NCBI GenBank assembly: GCA_030549335.1
Contig: CM060197.1
Location: 24,068,501 to 24,132,500, forward strand
DNA from: Pontederia crassipes
Taxonomy: Eukaryota; Streptophyta; Magnoliopsida; Commelinales; Pontederiaceae
Direction of reading: 5' to 3'
DNA: 64,000 nucleotides
In this document: positions 1-9,071 of the stretch, piece by piece
Layout: each line of letters opens with the position of its first letter
Numbering within the stretch: the stretch's first letter is position 1
The notes under the pieces: model-generated
The model's input: only the letters and a program-made list of their open reading frames with translations
Told to the model about the DNA's origin: nothing
The model's database searches: none
Translations under genes and position numbers: made by a program

Positions 1-16
1 ACGTAGTTTTTTCGGA

Positions 17-2105
17 TTGGCCGGATACTATAGACGATTCATAAAGGACTTCTCGAAGATAGCCTCTCCAATAACGAAGCTGACAAAGAAGGGTGAGAAG
101 TTTATCTGGTCACGACAGTGTGAAGATAGCTTTCAGGAGCTGAAGACGAGATTGACTACAGCACCGATACTCACTATCCCTTATGACAGCGGTGGGTATA
201 TGGTGTATAGTGATGCCTGCGGTACAGGATTGGGATGCGTACAAATGCAGCATGGTAAGGTGATTGCATATGCATCAAGACAGCTAAAGAAGCACAAGGT
301 TAATTACCCGACGCATGATTTGGAGTTAGTGGCGGTGGTATTTGCTCTAAAAATTTGGTAACACTATTTGTACGGAGAGGAGTTTGAGGTGTTCACCGAT
401 CACAAGTCTAAAGTATGTCTTCTCTCAGCGAGATTTAAACATGAGGCAACACAGGTGGATGGAGTTTTTGAAAGACTATGAGTTTGCTATTAACTACCAT
501 CCAGGTAAGGCGAACACAATTGCTGATGCATTGAGTCGTAAGTGGGAAGGCTCATTAGCATTTATGAGGCTCCGAGTATTCGAGATGTATGAAGAACTCA
601 ATATGTGGAATCTAAGGTCGGGCAGAAATGGAGCTATATTAATGTTGCATAAGCTTCAACTGAACTTGGTTGACAGAATCATCAAGGCACAACCAGAGGA
701 TGCAGAATATGTCAAGATGGTTAGTAGGTATGAGAAAGAAATAGAGGACTTCAAGATATCAGTTGATGGCGGAATCAGATATAGGAACCGTTTGTGGGTC
801 CCGAATGATGCTGAGCTAAGGAGAGAGGTGGTGGACGAGTGCCACAAGTCAGAGTTTGCCATCCATACAGGCAGCACAAAAATGTATAAGGATGTACAAC
901 GAAGTTACTGGTGGCACGATATGAAGAGAGAGATTGCGGAATATATCTCTAAGTGTCTGGTATGCCAGCAAGTAAAGATCGAGCATCAGAGGCCATATGG
1001 CAAGCTTAGCTCCTTAGGAATCCCGAGGTGGAAATGGGAAGATATTTCCATGGATTTCATATCATGTCTACCCCGCACACAGAAAGGACATGATGTTATC
1101 TGGGTAGTGGTCGATCGATTGACAAAATCTGCACACTTTATACCGATCAAATGGAGGCAGTCAATCGAGAGATTGATGGATATATATGTGCAGGAGGTTA
1201 TCAAATTGCATGGTATTTTAGTTTTCATAGTATTAGATCGAGATCCTCGCTTTACAACTAGATTTTGGAGGAGTTTATAGAATGCTTTTGGGACAAGACA
1301 GAATTACAGTACGGCCTTTCATCCTCAGACAGATGGTCAGTCAGAGAGAACCATCCAGACTGTAGAAGATATGCTGAGGGCATGTGCTTTGGACTGGCAT
1401 GGAAGTTGGGACGATCACTTGCCTCTGATCAAGTTCACCTATAATAGTAGCTATCATTCCAGCATCGGCATGGCTTCATTCGAGGACTTTATGGGAGGCC
1501 ATGTCGTTCACCTGCTTGTTGGAATGAGGTTGGTGAACGAAAGTTCTTGAGTGCAAAAGAATTAAAGGAAACTGAGGAATATGCCAAGAAGGTGGAGTTA
1601 ATACAGCAGAGAATGAAAGTAGCACAGACTCGCCAAAAGACCTACGCAGATAAAGGTCGACGTGAGCAAATCTTTCAAGCAGGGGATCAGGTACTGCTAA
1701 AAGTCTCCCCGATCATGAGATTCAGTAAGAAGGGAAAGCTCAGCCCGAGATATGTGGGTCCGTTCGAGGTATTGAAATTAGTTGGAGAGGCGGCATGCAA
1801 ATTAGCATTACCCCCATCGTATGACGAGTGCATAATGTTTTCATGTATCTATGCTCCGGAGGTATAAACATGATGAGGCAAACATTATCAGATACGAGGA
1901 GCCGAATCTTAAAGAAGATCTCACATATGAAGAGCAACCACTCAGAATCCTAGAATACAAAGTCCAACGTCACAAGAATAGGGATGTGCCACTAGTTAAA
2001 GTCGCATGGAGTCATCATCAAGGCGATGAAGCGACTTGGGAACTCGAGTCAGAAATGCGGCAACAGTTTCCCAGACTAATTGATAAGTTCCTACACTATA
2101 CATAA
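17..2105 (+). pseudogene. Chromovirus pol remains: RNase H, integrase, chromodomain
   Basis: Fossil coding remains. The first 350 bases encode the RT thumb and RNase H start ([19 protein letters not shown], then [12 protein letters not shown]). Around 440-540 is the RNase H end (INYHPGKANTIADALSR). Around 830-1000 is the integrase zinc finger, with the CLVCQQVK pattern. Around 1010-1500 is the integrase core (WEDISMDFISCLPRTQKGHD). Around 1560-1860 is the integrase C-terminal region with the LSPRYVGPFEVL motif. About 1930-2100 resembles a chromodomain (VAWSHHQGDEATWELES). The open reading is interrupted several times, so no functional protein is expected. The family assignment rests on motif recognition. 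Confidence 0.88.
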
Positions 2106-2889
2106 TTCAAGGACCAATTTTATTTTAAGGGGTTTATAATGTGACGTCCGAGAATTACGTTAATAAATAAATAAATCTATTTGACCCATTCTTGTAACTA
2201 CCCACGAAACCCTCATGTCTTTATATTAATAAATCCCTATAGAAGCCCAACATTGACGGCGCTACGTTCTTTAATTCGCTCATTGTGGTAGGAGTGGAAG
2301 GAGAAGTAAGGGAGCACCGTCGACAGAGACGTCGTGGACGCAAGGATTGAGCAGATCGACGTTCTCGCACAGCTAAAAGGTACACAAATGAACCTGCATG
2401 ATAATTATTCCCTCACGAGAATGAGTGATGGCTTCAAAATAATTCGTCGGTCAATCTATACGTCATAACGTAGATATAGTTGTGATTAAATAGTTGTTCG
2501 GTCCTTATCATCTACGTTGGATGGTGAATCTCATCAATCGACTTCTCCGATCATCTTATTAATTATCATATAAATTGGATTTCTCATGTATGGATCTGAG
2601 TATTCGTATTAAATCAAAATCTCATCCATGTATTACTATGCCATCGCCATCTGTGCTTTTGAAAAGAAAGAAAAAAATTTCCTTTGTGTGCATCCTGGTC
2701 ATGAAAAAGCCAATCCTCTCTTCGTGCTTACGGTCACATTCCTCACATGTAAAGAGGGTAAGAATGCACTTAGATGACAAGTGTATCAAATGCATTAATC
2801 CTACCTACACCTCACAATCGGTCATGATACGTGTGTGCAGTAGGTGTATTACATGCATGATAATTAAATTCATTAGTCTATGGCCTTTG

Positions 2890-3185
2890 TACCGCATGGT
2901 ACTGTAGCAGAATCGGTAATATGCATAGGGTCCCTGAGCATGCGGTTGTGGATTACACTATGCTTTATATATATATTCTTTTTATCTTATTGATTTGCAC
3001 TATCTTTCCTCTGGTTGTTTATTAAAATGCACTCATGTATGACCACTATACCGTGTAGTATTGCAGCATAAATGGTAATATGCACATGGTCCTATAGCAC
3101 ACGATTGGGGATTCCACCATATGATTTATATATTCTTTTACCTTATCTATTTATGATTTTCATTATCTATCCTCTTGGTTAATTA
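2890..3185 (+). repeat. Diverged direct repeat inside the LTR, two units of about 135 bp
   Basis: Unit one (about 2890-3022) and unit two (about 3050-3185) share the same order of words: 'gta(c/t)tg(t/c)agca', 'ggtaatatgca', 'ggtcc', a TTTATATATTCTTTT(A)(C)CTTAT stretch, then 'tatctatcctcttggtt'-type endings. The units start about 155-160 bp apart. This is an old duplication in the LTR. Confidence 0.7.
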
Positions 3186-3408
3186 TCTATATGTTATGTG
3201 TCTGATCATAATAACATTCAAAGTATTATATGTTCACGTTCCGAAATCTTATTATATTATGATTCTTTTATGTTGGATGCGAACATTCTTGATTTTTTTT
3301 ATTCATAACCTTTGATCTTAGAACTGTAAAGATAATTATAAGATAAACAAGATAAAATGTGAAAAATATAAATAAAAGAGCTCTTATATTTTGTTGACGA
3401 CGGTCAAC

Positions 3409-3535
3409 CTGGCCAAAAGGGAGTTGAAAGATACTCCACCGGCCCATATTTGACATTGAGGTACTCCGCCCTGGCCAAAAGGGAGTCGAAAGATACTCCA
3501 CCGGCCTATGTTAAAGGGAGTTGAAAGACACTTCA
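3409..3535 (+). repeat. Tandem repeat in LTR, 62-bp period, two and a half units
   Basis: The phrase CTGGCCAAAAGGGAGT-GAAAGATACTCCACCGGCC occurs at 3409 and again at 3471, almost identical. A partial third unit (AAAGGGAGTTGAAAGACAC) starts at 3513. Confidence 0.85.
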
Positions 3536-4632
3536 AAATAAGTGTAATATAATGAAAATGAAAAGATGACTATGATTATGATGATGGGCAATGCCCAATG
3601 ATTTTCATGATAATGATTCTAAAGCTTATGATCGATTATGTCATATGAATTTAAAGATGATTATGCTATCATTCTTGTTACACTTATCATATTATTATCA
3701 GTCATGCCATTCTATTTTATGCCTCTTGATCATGATGTTATCATACAAATCATATCTACATGACTCTATCATTTATGATTATGTTTAGTTGATTATCTTT
3801 ATGATGTCATTATTGCTTATATGTCATATGATTATTATGTACTGGGTGTCAAAGCTCACAGGGTGATTCATCTCCCATGTGTATTCAATGTCACAGGTAA
3901 CAACTTGTCCCAGTAAAAGATGATGGCACAGGCGACAGACCGAGGTCGTGGTGATCTTTGCACATGAAATCGAGTCTCTTCAGCTTCCTTTCTATTTTCA
4001 TCGAGTTGTATTTATCTTATGTAAACTCTTTTGTTTATATTATTTGAGACTCAGTTATGTTATCTTTTTAAGACTTTCGCACTCATTTTCTATTATATCT
4101 ATTTTTAATCAAATAATAAATATTTGTCCTTCCGTAATTATGCATTTATTATGTTGACCAGTCAAAATCTTATTTTGGTCAAATTATTGTACACGTAAGT
4201 CATGTTCTCGTAATGTCCCTGGAGTGTATTCAGCCATGTGGTAGGATATATTTTGGGAGCGTTACACCTATCACTTATAAAAAAGAAGTTGGGAAGTAAG
4301 TCTTACACTATTAACTATTCGAGAACAAAAATCTATCATTCTTCGTAAGGATGTCCGCTAATAAGACAGAGTATATATAGCTTGTCCCGTGACCTAGTTT
4401 AGCTAACTAATGTGATCATGTTGATTTGATTCTTCAATTAAAAAGATAAAATATTAATAAAATAAAATATTACATTAATCCATCTTATATCTTGAAAAAG
4501 GAAAATTAAAAGAAAATAATAAAATAAGGTATATTCAAAGGATTATAATGACTAATGATTGTACAACTCATGATGATAGGATTGCTCTCTAGGATTTATA
4601 AGTTTAATGATTGAGTTAAGATATTTGATTTT

Positions 4633-4671
4633 TTTTATGCGACATTATATGAACCTTAATGTCGCATAAAA
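4633..4671. repeat. Perfect 15-bp inverted repeat with 9-bp spacer
   Basis: TTTATGCGACATTA at 4634-4647 pairs with TAATGTCGCATAAA at 4657-4670, and one more T/A pair extends the arms outward. The spacer is 4648-4656. It could be the core of a small foldback element or a hairpin in a transcript. It lies about 660 bp beyond the ACS stop codon, so a direct role in ACS 3'-end formation is unlikely. Confidence 0.75.
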
Positions 4672-5300
4672 TGCTAAGAGTCCGATATTTATTTATAATT
4701 ATCATTTAAATTTAATTTTGTGTGTATTCTGAAGTCTTGAGTTATTAATACTATATATTCATAAGGACAAACAGGAGTGACCCCACAAAGTGTCCCATTT
4801 GATATATGTTATAAGTGTGATTTGATGGTGTTATATATATTTTATTCTGAAAAAAAGGAAGAAGATAATATATTATATAAGAAAGAAAGATTTAATGAAT
4901 GAGCAAAAAGTTTTTGGTGTGAAGTGTGAACTGACCGTAAAGTAATAATTTTTTCACGTCTTCGATATTTTCATTATTTATTAGTTTTTATATGATAATT
5001 GGAAAAAGTATACAAATAGTCAATTGTAGGCAAGAGGAACTTGAAAAGCATTCGTATAATTTTTCATATGATAATTGAATTACGACAGCCACTTTTCGGG
5101 TACCGAGTTGGAAAAAAAAAGTCAAATGTTCATTCCAAATGGACTTGCCACGTACATAAATACATACATCATAATACATGTTCCAACTTTGACTAGATAA
5201 AAACAACTCCAAGACTATGCATCTCGATGGTGTTCCAAGGAAAAAGTTCCAAAGGGAGGGAAAAAAAAGATTAAAAAAATATCAATTTCCTTCTTACAAC

Positions 5301-5324
5301 TTTATTAAATATACATATTTTATT
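5301..5324 (-). promoter_or_regulatory. Candidate poly(A) signals of the ACS gene
   Basis: On the minus strand, AATAAA hexamers occur at 5319-5324 and 5301-5306, 10 to 35 bases beyond the stop codon at 5335-5337, in a U/A-rich context. Plant near-upstream elements are usually this type and this close. Which one is used cannot be told from sequence. Confidence 0.5.
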
Positions 5325-5334
5325 AAAGCTAATG

Positions 5335-7603
5335 CTAGCACTGTTCCACTGCGGCGGCAGTGGTGGCGCCGGCGGCGTTACCTGCGGCCGGAATGATGCT
5401 TCTTCCATAAAGGGGAGGCCCAGCGTAGAAAGATGAGGTCTCGGCGTCGACGAAGGCCTTGAGGCGGTCCATGGCGAGGTCGAGGGTGTCCTCGGACATG
5501 TTGGCGAAGCAGACGCGGAACCAGCCGGGCTCGACGCAGTGGCACGAGGATCCCGGCGAGATATTGAGGCCAACCTGGTACACCACCTTCTTCCACAGCT
5601 CCATCTCCCCGTGGAAGGTGTCCGACCGCAGCAGCCGGCGCATGTCGACCCAACAGAACAGCCCCGCGTTCCCCTCCAGGCACCCCATCACACCCGTCCT
5701 CCGCAGCCCCTCCACGAACCGGGCGTGCCGCTCCTTCAGCCGCCTCCTGTTCTCCGCCATGTAGCCCTCCGTGAACTCCCTATCCGACAGCAGTGCGGCC
5801 AGCATGTACTGCGTCTGGGAGGACATCAGCCCGAAGCTGGACATCTTGGTGGCCGCCGCCACCACGGCCGCGTCGTGGGAGTGGATCGCCCCGACGCGGA
5901 ACCCCGGCAGGCCGAGGTCCTTGGACAGGCTGTAGACGATGTGGACGCGGCCCCGCAGCTCGTCGCGCCGGCCGCTCCGCTCCGTCGCCTCCGCGACGCT
6001 GACGAACCTCGGGGAGTCGAAGTTCGTGCCGGAGTATATCTCGTCGCCGATGAGGTGGATGCCCTCGTCGGCCACGAAGCCGAGGAGGGCGTCGAGCTCG
6101 GCGGCGTCCATCGTCGTGCCCAGCGGGTTGGAAGGGTTGGTGACCAGGACCCCTTTCACCGTCAGGTTGCGGCTCTTCGCCCGCCGGCGCGCGTCCTCGA
6201 GGGCGCGCTTCGTGATGCGGAAACCATTGGAGCTGCAGCAGTGGATGGGAACGATCTCCACGCCCGTGCGCCACTTGAGATCCCTGTCGAACCTGCGCCG
6301 CCAGAGTACACGTTAAATTTAATTTGTCCGGACGTTTAGGCGCAAGGCGCTGACTAAATTAAAAAAAGAAGTAAGCACGCATGTAAAAGAGTTCACATGT
6401 TTTAAGTCTAAATCTTGACCCCAAACCACTACCGTTATGGCATTTTGACTTGTTAAAATTCTTATAATAAAGTCCAAGTCTCAACCAAAAAAAAAGTCCA
6501 AGACTCCTTTATATGTTATTATTATGTAATATAATAATAGTGCATATTTAACCAAAGTGGGTTGGCAAAAGAAAACCTACTCTTAAGCTAGTTAACTGTG
6601 TTCAAGATTGTCAACACTTTCTATGTTCCGCCGGTTTAGAAAATTAAACTTCAATCAGATAGAATATTTACAAAAATAAAAGTTTTATTCAGTTTTTTAT
6701 TACTGTAGTGTTCTTTAATTAATATAATAATAGTTCAAATGATGATGAGGTATATGAGGTCTCATTTTACTTCTGCTTTTGTCCGTTTTCAAGAATGGGT
6801 TGGCTCGGAGTTGACACCAGCGAAGGTGACATGGAGGGAGGGGGGAGAGAGAGAGACAGAGATAGAGATAGAGAGAGTGAGAGAGACGCCGTACCCTGGA
6901 TAGTACGGGGTAGGAAGAAGGAAGGCTTCGCCGGGCTCGGCCAGGCAAAACATCAAGATCTCGTTGGCCGAAGTGGCGCCGGCCGTCAGGACGAGGTTGC
7001 CCGGCTCGAACTTAACGCTGTTGCCTCTGAGGTCCCCCATGAAGTCCGCTAATGCCTGCAGAGAACCGAGTTGACGCACGTCTTTCAGTTTGTATCCATA
7101 TGAACATCTGGTTAGGTTAAATGAGTGGTAGCTACTGCATGAGCATCTGGTTGATTAGGTTTTGACGCGCTTTTGCTTACACTCTTGAAAGCAGGCAGGC
7201 CATGGTAGTCCTGAAACAGGGCGAGCTCCCGGAACACGCATGCTCCGTCCCTCTTGAACGCCGCGGCTTCCGGGTTCTTCCTCAGCCACGCTTCAATGAG
7301 GTCGAAGGACAGCTGCAGATGATCGTCGACGTTAAAAAGTTGTGTGTGTGTGTGAGTGAGAGAGAGAGAGAATGGTAACAGAGATGGTACAGCGCCAAAC
7401 AGAGCACGCGCGAGGGAGGAAAACAGAGGAATTGCATGCATATTAACCTGGTTCTCCGCGAGGCCCATCTGAATGATCCCTGTAGGATTTGTCACAGGGT
7501 CATAAGGGTTCTTCTCGTACTCCTGCCAGCCGAGGAAGTACGACGAGTCCTGCCCATGGCTGTTGCATGTTGCCTTTAGGGACAGAAGCTTCTGGCCATC
7601 CAT
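5335..7603 (-). CDS. ACS: 1-aminocyclopropane-1-carboxylate synthase (four exons)
   Basis: Converts S-adenosylmethionine to ACC, the committed step of ethylene synthesis, as a cytosolic PLP-dependent dimer. Exons on the minus strand: 7603-7448, 7312-7181, 7055-6895 and 6292-5335, giving 468 residues. Introns of 135, 125 and 602 bp all have GT-AG borders, and phases join in frame. ATG 7603 is chosen because the frame opens there with MDGQKLLS; the codon three upstream is TTG, not ATG. Seen: GLAENQ (47-52), YHGLPAF (87-93), PTPYYPG (144-150), NPSNPLG (202-208), GDEIYSGT (232-239), [14 protein letters not shown] (271-284) with PLP-binding Lys274, and [10 protein letters not shown] (406-415) with substrate-binding Arg409. 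Length is normal for the family. The tail after 'KAFVDA' is Ala/Gly-rich and ends AVEQC. It lacks the RxS-type calcium-dependent kinase site and MAPK sites of type I/II ACS, so it resembles type III (inference). It looks intact. Confidence 0.96.
6841..6887. repeat. Imperfect GA microsatellite in ACS intron 3
   Basis: A run of GA dinucleotides with GACA and GATA interruptions, a few bases inside intron 3 next to the exon 3 donor (exon 3 ends at 6895). On the transcribed strand it is a pyrimidine-rich CT run just downstream of the 5' splice site. Confidence 0.9.
7340..7372. repeat. GT/GA microsatellite in ACS intron 1
   Basis: (TG)n followed by (AG)n near the acceptor end of intron 1 (acceptor at 7313-7314). 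On the sense strand it forms CT/CA-rich sequence upstream of the 3' splice site, where a pyrimidine tract is expected. Confidence 0.9.
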
Positions 7604-7611
7604 TAGAATCA

Positions 7612-7616
<5 letters not shown>

Positions 7617-7652
<36 letters not shown>
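7617..7652. repeat. (GA)18 microsatellite just upstream of the ACS start codon
   Basis: Eighteen uninterrupted GA units. On the ACS strand this is (TC)18, ending 14 bases before the ATG at 7603, so it probably lies in the 5' leader. Uninterrupted length suggests it is polymorphic. GAGA-type tracts of this kind are known binding sites for plant BBR/BPC factors; a role here is inference. Confidence 0.92.
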
Positions 7653-7655
<3 letters not shown>

Positions 7656-7929
7656 CCTTGATAGCCTGAGATCGAGTGGAAGACTCGGACGTGCTCGTTC
7701 GGTATTTATGGAAGAAGCTTTGGACTGAGGAATGAAACATGGCTTGACTCGCGATGTAAAAGTTGGAAAATATATATCACCGAAAAAAATAATTTGGAAA
7801 ATATATATGAGAGAGAGAGAATAAAGTTTGAATGTCAATTAATTTCTTACCCGCCGGTAGGATGAGGTCGAAAAAAAAACATTATTGGATATGATAGAAG
7901 AAGGATTAAAATTCTATTTTTTGTTCAAA
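7653..7929. other. ACS upstream (promoter) region
   Basis: Contains the candidate TATA element, an ACGT core within GGACGTGC near 7688, two TATATAT-type runs (about 7771 and 7801) and a short GA run near 7809-7820. No other gene is seen. The next feature upstream is the AT-rich MITE-like element at 7930, so this promoter interval is only about 280 bp before repeat DNA starts. Confidence 0.45.
7701..7710 (-). promoter_or_regulatory. Possible TATA box of ACS
   Basis: Read on the minus strand this is CATAAATACC, about 100 bases upstream of the ATG. It would give a leader of roughly 70 bases that includes the (TC)18 tract. TATATATA-like stretches near 7770-7810 are alternatives. No transcript evidence is available. 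Confidence 0.33.
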
Positions 7930-8561
7930 TAGGGGTGTAAGAAAAAACCTACTCACCTAAAAAACTTAATCAAATTGAAAACATTGACTCAAAAATTTAT
8001 AAATTCAGACTCCGATTAAAAATTAGGTTGATTTTTTTAGAATAATTAAAAATCATCTGTTTAAATTAGGGCTCCTAACAAAAAAATTGGAGGATCCGAT
8101 TCGAACCAAATATATATTTTATAAAATATTATCTCAACTTTCAAATAATATTTCAAAGTTTTACATTTTTTTTACCCATATTTATTAGATTAAGTATATT
8201 GTTGATTTATTATGTTATAGTTAAACTTGAATATTATCAAGCTATTAATCTATTTTAATTTGTATATTGACTATAATATTTTAAATTATAACATGATAAT
8301 GTGTTAGTTTAGTTTCTTTATGAACTTAGAGTTAAATATTAATTTTTTAAAATATAATTTGCGATGTATTTAATATTTATTAATTTTTAAAATATATTAT
8401 TTTAGGTAGGTTTTTTAGTTAAAAAAATCGAGACCGCCTAGATCAATTTTTTTTCTAAAAAAGTTTTTGGGTGGTTTTTTATGTTTTAAAAAACTATCCG
8501 AAATTTAAAAATCAATTTTTTCGATGTAAAAATCATCCGACCTGAATCACTTTCACCCGTA
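7930..8561 (-). mobile_element. AT-rich MITE-like element, copy A (632 bp)
   Basis: Starts TAGGGGTGTAAG and ends CTTTCACCCGTA, so its termini form a short inverted repeat of the TAGGGGTGWAAG type, as in hAT-like non-autonomous elements. It is colinear, in reverse orientation, with 28153-28790 over its whole length. Shared words include AATAGATTAATA-CTT-ATAAT, TTATTCAAGTT-type and AGGAG-CCTAATTTAAAC. No clear 8-bp target duplication remains. No coding capacity is seen. Confidence 0.6.
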
Positions 8562-9071
8562 AATTTAGGTTTATCAATCTAAATTAACTTAAAGTGAATC
8601 AATTAAACCAAAGGAGAAACAAAATGGAAAACTCCGATCAAGGAGAAAACAAATGGAGGAGATATATAAGAGTTGGTGCAGATCATTAACATTTTCCCGA
8701 CAAAAAAATTAATTGCGATTGGCGAAATGTTTTATGTCCCGGAATCCGCCATGAAACGTCGGTCGGAGGAATGCAGTCGGAAGGGGGAGGTCCCTAGTTG
8801 TTTTTGTAGAGAGGGAAGCAACAAAGGACATCAGAAAACAGTGAAGAGGCGTGCACTTGTCCAAACGTCCGGTTCCATTTGGGGCTTTGTTTGTGCATGC
8901 TCTTTCAGTGTTGGTAGGAAAACGTTAGCGTATAGATCCTACGATGTTTTGTTTCTTTAACTTTATTAACTTGATTGAAATTTTAATAGTCACCTAATTT
9001 AGCGTCTCAAAAGCTAAATCGACGCCAAAAGAGTCCAAATAACATCATGGTAAGGTAAAAGGTACATAACG
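8562..9071. other. Spacer with no recognised gene
   Basis: A 95-codon open frame starting near 8673 has no recognisable motifs and is probably chance. I see nothing else here. Confidence 0.5.

Larger units (their letters stand above)
1..4266 (+). mobile_element. Ty3/gypsy chromovirus (Tekay/Del-like), right-hand part, broken
   Basis: Fossil LTR retrotransposon entering from the left edge. Visible parts, in order, are the end of reverse transcriptase and RNase H, integrase with zinc finger and core, a chromodomain-like tail, a purine-rich tract just before 2140, and a long 3' LTR. The order RT-RNase H-integrase and the chromodomain place it in the chromoviruses. The roughly 2.1 kb LTR and the TGTAAC/TGTGAC-type start fit the Tekay (Del) lineage. 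The coding part is broken in several places (about four). The 5' LTR is outside the window, so age cannot be taken from LTR divergence. It is related to, but clearly distinct from, the element at 46472-56005. Confidence 0.9.
2140..4266 (+). repeat. 3' LTR of the left-edge chromovirus
   Basis: Begins with TGTGACGTCCG directly after a polypurine-like tract and ends with GGGAGCGTTACA, giving about 2127 bp. Its architecture matches the other long LTRs here: a 3' part with 'aagctcac...' followed by a short insert and '...gtgatctttgcac', and an end in GCGTTACA. It carries two internal direct-repeat blocks, listed separately. The right boundary is set by the TTACA ending. The 5' copy is outside the window, so it cannot be confirmed by pairing. 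Confidence 0.8.
4267..5334. other. AT-rich spacer between chromovirus LTR and ACS 3' end
   Basis: I see no gene here. Contents are AT-rich sequence, one strong inverted repeat (4633-4671), and the presumed 3' flank of the ACS gene at the right end. Confidence 0.6.

Noticed and set aside
5539-6339. Long open frames antisense or shifted over ACS exon 4, up to 266 codons
   Set aside because: They are by-products of the high GC content of the exon. The ACS frame has all family motifs and correct splice junctions; the others have none.
8673-8960. 95-codon open frame beyond the ACS promoter
   Set aside because: No motif, no homologous neighbour, ordinary composition; chance frame.
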